Positions 1 to 4,423 of a stretch of DNA of 10,357 nt are shown here, in pieces; the first letter of the stretch is position 1; each line of letters begins with the position of its first letter. Source of the DNA: JAHIVN01 sp018816645 (GTDB lineage: Bacteria > Patescibacteriota > Dojkabacteria > JAHIVN01); assembly GCA_043816305.1 (NCBI GenBank), contig JBDRHZ010000019.1, forward strand, positions 1 through 10,357. Reading direction: 5' to 3'. Under the pieces are notes generated by a model. It saw only the letters and a list, made by a program, of their open reading frames with translations, did not search any database and was not told the DNA's origin. The position numbers were made by a program, and so were the translations under genes.

Positions 1-56
1 ATACATATTAGGTATAGATTTTATAGAATTTAAGTAATAATTATTAAGTTTCGATT

Positions 57-760
57 ATGAGAAACAACGTTGAGATCTCAATAATATCAACCGTGCGCAA
101 CGAAGAAGATAATCTTGAAGAGCTGCACACACGTCTAGTACACATATGCGAAAGAATTGGTAAATCTTTTGAAATCATATATGTTGAAAACGGTTCAACG
201 GACAAATCTCTTGAGATTCTCAAAGGATTGAAAAATGCGACAATAATATCCCTTCGAGTTCCTACCTACATAAAGAAATCGACACAAACAGCAGCAATTG
301 ATGCTGGGATAAAACAGGCAAAAGGAAGTATTTTAGTCACCATAGACTCTGATCTGCAAAATCCGCCTAAAGAAATACCAAAATTACTAAAGAAGCTCGA
401 AGCTGATAGACTCGATGTCGTCTCAGGCTGGCGAAAAGATAGAAAAGATAACTTCTTCATAAAATCCCTTTCTAGGTTTGGTAGTCTGCTTAGACGCAAG
501 TTCATAAACCCTGGTATACATGACTTGGGTTGCACACTCAAGGCGTATCGTAAAGAATGTTTCGAAAGCACGGTGAGATGCATCGCTACGTTGTCAAACA
601 TGCACCACGAAAAGCAGGTAGAAGTAATTATTCCGGATTCAAGATGTTCAAGGGTTTTGTAGATATGTGGCAGATATGGTTTTTGAAAAAATACTCTGAC
701 AGGCCGCTACATCTATTTGGAGTCGGTGGCATATTTATCAGTGGACTTGGCACTATGATA
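57..760 (+). pseudogene. Broken GT2 glycosyltransferase (DPM1/GtrB-like), frameshifted and truncated
   Basis: The N-terminal part is a clear family 2 glycosyltransferase: it opens with ISIISTVRNEEDN, has the nucleotide-binding ENGSTDKS stretch, DSDLQNPP as the metal-binding DxD region and DLGCTLKAYRKECF. The frame from ATG 57 is convincing to about 566. After that the family sequence (GEMHRY, then VKHAPRKAGRSNYSGFKMFK and KKYSDRPLHLFG) continues in the frame that starts at 557, so about one base (or 3k+1 bases) was lost in 564-572. Residues read in the first frame after that point, up to the stop at 660-662, are out-of-frame noise. GEMHRYV also runs straight into VKHAPRK, where relatives normally have roughly 15-20 more residues, so an in-frame deletion is likely. 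The protein stops resembling the family after the start of its first C-terminal membrane segment (GVGGIFISGLG), where it is fused to a YfhO remnant. No Shine-Dalgarno is visible before ATG 57. I consider it non-functional unless the indels are assembly errors. Confidence 0.82.
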
Positions 761-1202
761 TTGATCCCAGGTGATTATGTTACTCCAGCGGATTTGAAAG
801 ATCTGGCCTTCTATACTGAGGCAGCAGAAGTCACAGTCTCTGATCCTGATGGAAGATGGATCGTTTTCAGTCAGGGATATCTTCCAAATTGGAAGGCTTA
901 TATTGATGGATCAGAAACGAAAATATATAGAGTCGATGGAATTCTCATGGGAGTGTTTTTGCCTCCGGGAACACATAAAATCCTGTTCGAATATGATGAT
1001 GATCTTTTAGGTATGGTTCAGCACATTAAAGATCGTTGCTTTCTCGATACTTACAGGATTATTTCTTTACTTAATCAAAAGAGGGAAAAATAGGATATTC
1101 CTACTACTTGCAATTCTCTCTAGCATATATCTTATCTACAATGTCTCTACGCTAATTCTGAATAATAAAATTCCAATCAGGAGTATTTCTAAGTTTTTTT
1201 AG
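761..1202 (+). pseudogene. C-terminal remnant of a YfhO-like membrane protein
   Basis: This is the 3' end of a YfhO-family gene (large polytopic proteins linked to surface-glycan or lipoteichoic acid glycosylation) without its 5' end. The frame carried over from the GT2 pseudogene encodes EVTVSDPDGRWIVFSQGYLPNWKAYIDG, then IYRVDGILMGVFLPPGTHKILFEYDDD, close to the usual YfhO C-terminal pattern of a 'GWKAYVDG' turn and 'PAGxHxVxFxYxP'. The conserved frame changes near 1004-1013. The annotated-looking tail ending at stop 1091-1093 is noise, while the next frame (from about 1011 to TAG 1200-1202) gives WFSTLKIVAFSILTGLFLYL followed by a basic IKRGKNR, the expected last membrane helix, and a second hydrophobic stretch (IFLLLAILSSIYLIYNV). 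The remnant therefore runs to what looks like its natural end, overlapping the tail of the convergent GT2 by 14 bases. The exact junction with the GT2 part is uncertain by about 15 bases either way. Confidence 0.75.
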
Positions 1203-1920
1203 TTGTTTTTGAAAACTTGTTGTACTTGATAATCTCCCAGATCGCTTTCAGGCCATCTCTGAAACGAATATGTTTGCCCTCTTCTATAGTACGCCCATAG
1301 TATGATATCCCGACCTCATAAAGTTTTACCTTTCGTTTCGATAACTTCGCAGTAACTTCGGGTTCGAATCCGAATCTAGTAGCAGTCAAAGTCGGTGCAA
1401 TTTCTCTTATTAAATCTCCTCTAAACATCTTATAGCAGGTTTCCATATCACTCAGATTATATCCAGTAAATAAGTTAGAGAGAAAAGTCAAAAATTTATT
1501 CGCAATCATATTACTAAAGTAGATCATCCGATGTGGACCTTCCCCTTTGAATCTTGACCCATATACAACATCCGCCTCAGCCCTCTCAAATGGCTTAAGC
1601 ATCTTAAGATAATCATTGGGATCATATTCCAGATCTGCATCTTGAACAATTACCAAGTCTCCCGTTGTTTTCAGAAGCCCTGTTTTAACGGCTGCACTCT
1701 TACCTCGATTCTCTTTATGGAACTCTACAACATACTTTTTAGGAAGCTTTCTGAGAACCTCTCTCGTTCCATCACTTGATCCATCATCAATAATCACTAC
1801 TTCCTTCTCTACTCCTCTAAGATTCACACCATCTACTTCTTCTAAGATTCTTCTTATTGTTTTGATTTCGTTATAAGCAGGAATAACTACAGATAATCTT
1901 TTTATCTTCATATTCTTCAT
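1189..1920 (-). CDS. GT2 glycosyltransferase, polyprenyl-phosphate sugar synthase type
   Basis: An intact 243-residue family 2 glycosyltransferase with the GT-A fold order expected of dolichyl/undecaprenyl-phosphate mannose or glucose synthases: RLSVVIPAYNE at residues 8-18, DDGSSDGT at 45-52, NRGKSAAVKTG near 71-81, QDADLEYDP at 93-101 (metal-binding DAD), YGSRF at 120-124, DMETCYKMF at 158-166 and RFGFEPEVTAKL at 182-193. It ends with the family's YYGRT...EGKHIRFRDGLKAIW block. It has no C-terminal membrane helices, so it probably works at the inner face of the membrane, moving a sugar from a nucleotide donor to polyprenyl phosphate. Donor and acceptor cannot be read from the sequence. Start is ATG 1918-1920; an in-frame ATG three codons later is an alternative. 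It has its own predicted promoter (1934-1962) and is the only intact gene in the left 2.7 kb, lying antisense between two plus-strand pseudogenes. Its tail overlaps the YfhO remnant by 14 bases. Confidence 0.93.
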   Translation of the reverse strand: MKNMKIKRLSVVIPAYNEIKTIRRILEEVDGVNLRGVEKEVVIIDDGSSDGTREVLRKLPKKYVVEFHKENRGKSAAVKTGLLKTTGDLVIVQDADLEYDPNDYLKMLKPFERAEADVVYGSRFKGEGPHRMIYFSNMIANKFLTFLSNLFTGYNLSDMETCYKMFRGDLIREIAPTLTATRFGFEPEVTAKLSKRKVKLYEVGISYYGRTIEEGKHIRFRDGLKAIWEIIKYNKFSKTTKKT

Positions 1921-1933
1921 TAAAAATCAAGAT

Positions 1934-1962
1934 ATTATAATGGAAACGAAAAAACATTCCAA
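1934..1962 (-). promoter_or_regulatory. Promoter for the GT2 gene at 1189-1920
   Basis: On the minus strand TTGGAA (1957-1962; 4 of 6 matches to TTGACA) is separated by 17 bases from a perfect TATAAT (1934-1939). Transcription would begin near 1927, giving a leader of only about 6 bases before ATG 1920, so the message would be nearly leaderless, which fits the lack of a Shine-Dalgarno sequence. The same AT-rich stretch also reads TATAAT on the plus strand at 1936-1941, and again at 1978-1983, either of which could once have served the DUF218 gene. Neither plus-strand box has a good -35. Confidence 0.5.
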
Positions 1963-1974
1963 GTAAAATACTTG
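1960..1974. repeat. Short inverted repeat between divergent starts
   Basis: CAAGTA (1960-1965) and TACTTG (1969-1974) form a perfect 6-base inverted repeat with a 3-base AAA spacer. It sits between the minus-strand GT2 gene and the plus-strand DUF218 pseudogene and touches the -35 box of the GT2 promoter, so a small operator is possible. A 6-base repeat in AT-rich DNA may equally be chance. Confidence 0.3.
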
Positions 1975-1981
1975 TAATATA

Positions 1982-2704
1982 ATGACAAAATGTAATAACA
2001 AAAAGATGGAAAAAGAGATTTATATAAAGGAAAAAGTAACAGAACTATTGGATCGAGAATTCAGTATGGAACTTCTTGGCTAGATGCGAGTTGATGCTGT
2101 TATAGTACTCGGGCACAACTGGAGAAGAACACCCTGGCTTGACCCAACTACTCTCAGTATCCCATCACAAATATCTGCTGTAGCAGGAACAGACATATTC
2201 GTCCACCTTGCGACTTCGGTTAAACTGCAAAAAATAAGCCTGATCTTTTCCGAAAGTGACGATCTCTCTGAGGCCCGGGCTATGTCAGATCTTGTAATCC
2301 AGCATCCTCTTTTCAAAGATTCGTTGTCAGCACTAGCAGAATCTTCAGATTATCAAATTATACTTGAGGAAAAGTCATATGATACCTTCAGTAACGCCTT
2401 TGAGCTTAAAAAGATAATCTCTTGAAAAGGTTTTCGATCAGTTATAATTATAACTATTCAAGATCATTTGCCCAGAGCAACAAGGGTCATGCTTAAAGCA
2501 GGGATACCAGTTGAATATGCATTTTCTTCAGAAGCTGTTCTCAAGGAATCGAGGCCGGAAATGTACAAAGAGACTGTAGAAAGATATTTAAAGTCTTTTC
2601 ATCGATTGTTAGTCGAGCGGATGAAAGAAGCCACAGTCAGAAGGCTGGATCCAACTGGAAGAAGGCTATACACTGTAGCAAAGTGGCTAAGGGGAATGAA
2701 ATAA
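1982..2704 (+). pseudogene. DUF218/YdcF-like gene interrupted by two in-frame stop codons
   Basis: Read in one frame from ATG 1982 (or ATG 2006), this gives a protein of about 240 residues, a normal length for the DUF218/YdcF family. DAVIVLGHNW is the family's opening strand. AVAGTDIF, SLIFSESDDLSEARAM, IILEEKSYDTFSNAFELKKI and KGFRSVIIITIQDHLPRA follow in the expected order, and the end resembles the basic C-termini of family members. The frame is broken by TAG at 2081-2083, just before ATG 2084, and TGA at 2423-2425, between KKIIS and KGFRSV. No frameshift is needed anywhere and the sequence after the TGA is still well conserved, so decay looks recent. The usual glycine-rich loop after the first domain (GGxT or SGG in relatives) is not recognisable here (FSESDD), which is another sign of erosion or of a divergent subfamily. 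Family function is poorly defined; a role in envelope biology is often proposed. Confidence 0.75.
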
Positions 2705-2719
2705 TTATCTCAATTTTTC

Positions 2720-2748
2720 TTTCCTTCCGCCAATAGACCCTGTAAAAT
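2720..2748 (+). promoter_or_regulatory. Weak candidate promoter for the methyltransferase
   Basis: TTTCCT (2720-2725; 3 of 6 matches to the -35 consensus), a 17-base spacer and TAAAAT (2743-2748; 5 of 6 matches to TATAAT) lie in the only gap before the methyltransferase gene. A start near 2755 would leave a leader of about 18 bases. The -35 is poor and the region is simply AT-rich, so this is a tentative call. The rest of 2705-2772 shows nothing else. Confidence 0.25.
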
Positions 2749-2772
2749 AACACCCATAAATGGATTTAAATC

Positions 2773-3480
2773 ATGAAGAAGTCTATTAAATATTTCGGGA
2801 GAGATCTTGAGGCAATGTCATATGCAACAAGGTATTATCAATGGATTCTTAAAGAATGCCTGCCTTTCATTCAAGGGGATATTGTGGAAATTGGTGCTGG
2901 CTCAGGAACGTTTACCAGGATTCTTCTGGAAAATAAGTTTTCAAATATTACTGCGGTTGAACCCTCAAAGAATATGTTTGAGCTTCTCAAGCAGAATACC
3001 TCAAAGTTCAAACGAATACAGATATTCAACAACTATCTATCCCAAATTACTAAAAATCTAAATTCTAATACTGAAACCTTTTTTTATATAAACGTACTTG
3101 AGCATATTGAAAATGATAAGAAAGAGATCGATTTGGTATACAAAACATTGAAACCCCAGGGGCACGTTTGTATCTTTGTTCCGGCATTACAGCAACTATA
3201 CAGCAGTTTTGATAGAAAGATCGAACATCACCGAAGGTACCACAAGCGACAATTAGAAAGAATTTTAAAATCCGTAGGATTCAAGATAGAGAAATCAAAG
3301 TACATGGACATGCCCGGAGTTCTAGTCTGGTGGACATCCTTCTGCTTGTTTAGAAGAAAGATCTTGAGCCCCTCCATGGCTAGGCTGTATGACAATCTGG
3401 CTATTCCTGTCATTAGAAGATTTGAAAAATTAATTTCACCTCCGTTAGGTAAAAACCTTCTGATAGTTGGTAAAAAATAG
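2773..3480 (+). CDS. Class I SAM-dependent methyltransferase
   Basis: An intact 235-residue Rossmann-fold methyltransferase of the UbiE/Methyltransf_11-12 type. Motif I is VEIGAGSGTFT (residues 38-48), the acidic residue that binds the SAM ribose is in AVEPS (E63), NVLEHIEND (107-115) is the post-motif II block, and LKPQGHVCIFVPA (126-138) is the strand 5 motif. The C-terminal third, with HHRRYHKRQL, MDMPGVLVWW and PPLGKNLLIVGKK, resembles a group of methyltransferases commonly encoded beside GT2 glycosyltransferases. A role in methylating a glycan, a lipid-linked sugar or a lipid is therefore plausible but not shown by the sequence. It appears soluble. It is the only intact plus-strand gene. 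ATG 2773 fits the family N-terminus; upstream there is only a weak GGA eight bases before the start. Its stop is 3 bases from the stop of the convergent GT2. Confidence 0.9.
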   Translation: MKKSIKYFGRDLEAMSYATRYYQWILKECLPFIQGDIVEIGAGSGTFTRILLENKFSNITAVEPSKNMFELLKQNTSKFKRIQIFNNYLSQITKNLNSNTETFFYINVLEHIENDKKEIDLVYKTLKPQGHVCIFVPALQQLYSSFDRKIEHHRRYHKRQLERILKSVGFKIEKSKYMDMPGVLVWWTSFCLFRRKILSPSMARLYDNLAIPVIRRFEKLISPPLGKNLLIVGKK

Positions 3481-3483
3481 ATC

Positions 3484-4422
3484 TTATTTCCTCCTCTTCA
3501 TCCTCTCCAATATATCCTCAACCAACCTCCTGTTTACTGCCATCAAATCTGCCAATAAACCCAAAGCAAACATCTGCACTCCAATAACTATAGATACCGT
3601 ACCTATTATCACTGATTGAATATGCCCGGCGCCATCATCGAGAAGGTAATAATATACAAATCTTCCAACAAGCACAAACCCAACGAAGAAAAAAACGGCG
3701 GAAAGATATGTAAATGTTTTGAAAGGCTCATATACAGCATACATCCGAAGAATTGTACTCCCTGATTTTTTCACCTTGCTCCAAAGATTCTTGATCAACC
3801 GGGACTCTCGGGTTTTCGGATTTACTTTGATCTTTACCCAGGCGACATCAATTCCTTTCTTATTCGCCTGCATAAGGGTATCAACAGTATATGTATAGTC
3901 GGTTATGATATTTATCTTTCTTAGCGCTTCTTTTGAATATGCACGGAAGCCGCTGACAGCGTCAGGCACTTTCTGCCCAGACATAAACTGAGTTACAAAG
4001 CTGCCAAATTTCTGCAGAAGCTTCTTAAAAACGCTGAATTCTTTGATATTCTGTGTCTGTCTGTCACCAATTACTATCTCGGCTTTTCCTTCCAGGATAG
4101 GTTTTACAAGCTCAGGGATACCCTCAGACGGATACTGGTTATCACCATCCGTATTCACAACTATATCGGCTCCCTGCTCAAGTGCATGATCTATCCCCAT
4201 CTTAAATGCTCTTCCCAGCCATCTTCTGTTTTTACCCCTATATTTTACAACATGGTGAACTCCTAATTCCTTTGCAACCTTTATAGTATTGTCTGTCGAG
4301 CCATCATCAATAATCTGATACTCAATGGTATCAATACCTTCTATTCTTTTCGGCATTTTCTCAAAAACCAAGGGAAGAGTTTCCTCTTCATTCATGCATG
4401 GAACCTGAATGATAAGTTTCAT
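3484..4422 (-). CDS. Membrane-anchored GT2 glycosyltransferase (DPM1/GtrB-like)
   Basis: A complete 312-residue GT2 enzyme. The catalytic domain shows LIIQVPCMNEEETL (residues 3-16), IIDDGSTDNT (37-46), NTDGDNQYP (90-98; the DGD metal site), IGDRQ (118-122) and PDAVSGFRAYSKEAL (153-167). Two C-terminal membrane helices follow at about 237-259 and 269-291, then a basic tail (MKRRK). This layout is that of polyprenyl-phosphate mannose/glucose synthases with a two-helix anchor (GtrB/DpmA style), which load a sugar onto undecaprenyl phosphate at the cytoplasmic face. It is the last gene of the minus-strand operon: its ATG (4420-4422) is one base past the stop of the 987-residue protein, so translational coupling is likely. 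No obvious terminator follows; the convergent methyltransferase ends 3 bases away. The sugar is not predictable. Confidence 0.93.
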   Translation of the reverse strand: MKLIIQVPCMNEEETLPLVFEKMPKRIEGIDTIEYQIIDDGSTDNTIKVAKELGVHHVVKYRGKNRRWLGRAFKMGIDHALEQGADIVVNTDGDNQYPSEGIPELVKPILEGKAEIVIGDRQTQNIKEFSVFKKLLQKFGSFVTQFMSGQKVPDAVSGFRAYSKEALRKINIITDYTYTVDTLMQANKKGIDVAWVKIKVNPKTRESRLIKNLWSKVKKSGSTILRMYAVYEPFKTFTYLSAVFFFVGFVLVGRFVYYYLLDDGAGHIQSVIIGTVSIVIGVQMFALGLLADLMAVNRRLVEDILERMKRRK

Positions 4423-4423
4423 A

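Noticed and set aside
266..601. Minus-strand open frame opposite the GT2 pseudogene
   Set aside because: It is a mirror of conserved GT2 coding sequence, with no family resemblance or start signal of its own.
1361..1371. GGTTCGAATCC, identical to a typical tRNA T-arm loop
   Set aside because: It lies inside the intact minus-strand GT2 gene, over the codons for the conserved RFGFEPE region. No acceptor stem, D-arm or anticodon arm could be built around it.
2080..2316. Minus-strand open frame opposite the DUF218 pseudogene
   Set aside because: The plus strand carries clear DUF218 motifs over the same bases; the antisense product looks random.
2423..2425. TGA recoded as glycine or tryptophan (alternative genetic code), or as selenocysteine
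   Set aside because: The seven intact genes, together more than 2,400 codons, contain no in-frame TGA and encode Trp with TGG. A second in-frame stop (TAG, 2081), a codon used as a real stop elsewhere in the window, interrupts the same gene. No SECIS-like hairpin is evident. Two nonsense mutations explain it better.
2807..3413. Extra open frames on both strands over the methyltransferase (2807-3061 and 3228-3413)
   Set aside because: Both lie wholly inside the intact methyltransferase gene, whose SAM-binding motifs fix the true frame.
3447..3490. Possible bidirectional terminator at the convergent gene ends
   Set aside because: Only an AGGT/ACCT stem of 4 pairs (3447-3458) and an AT-only AAATA/TATTT pairing across the stop codons are present, neither strong enough, and the first lacks a following T-run.
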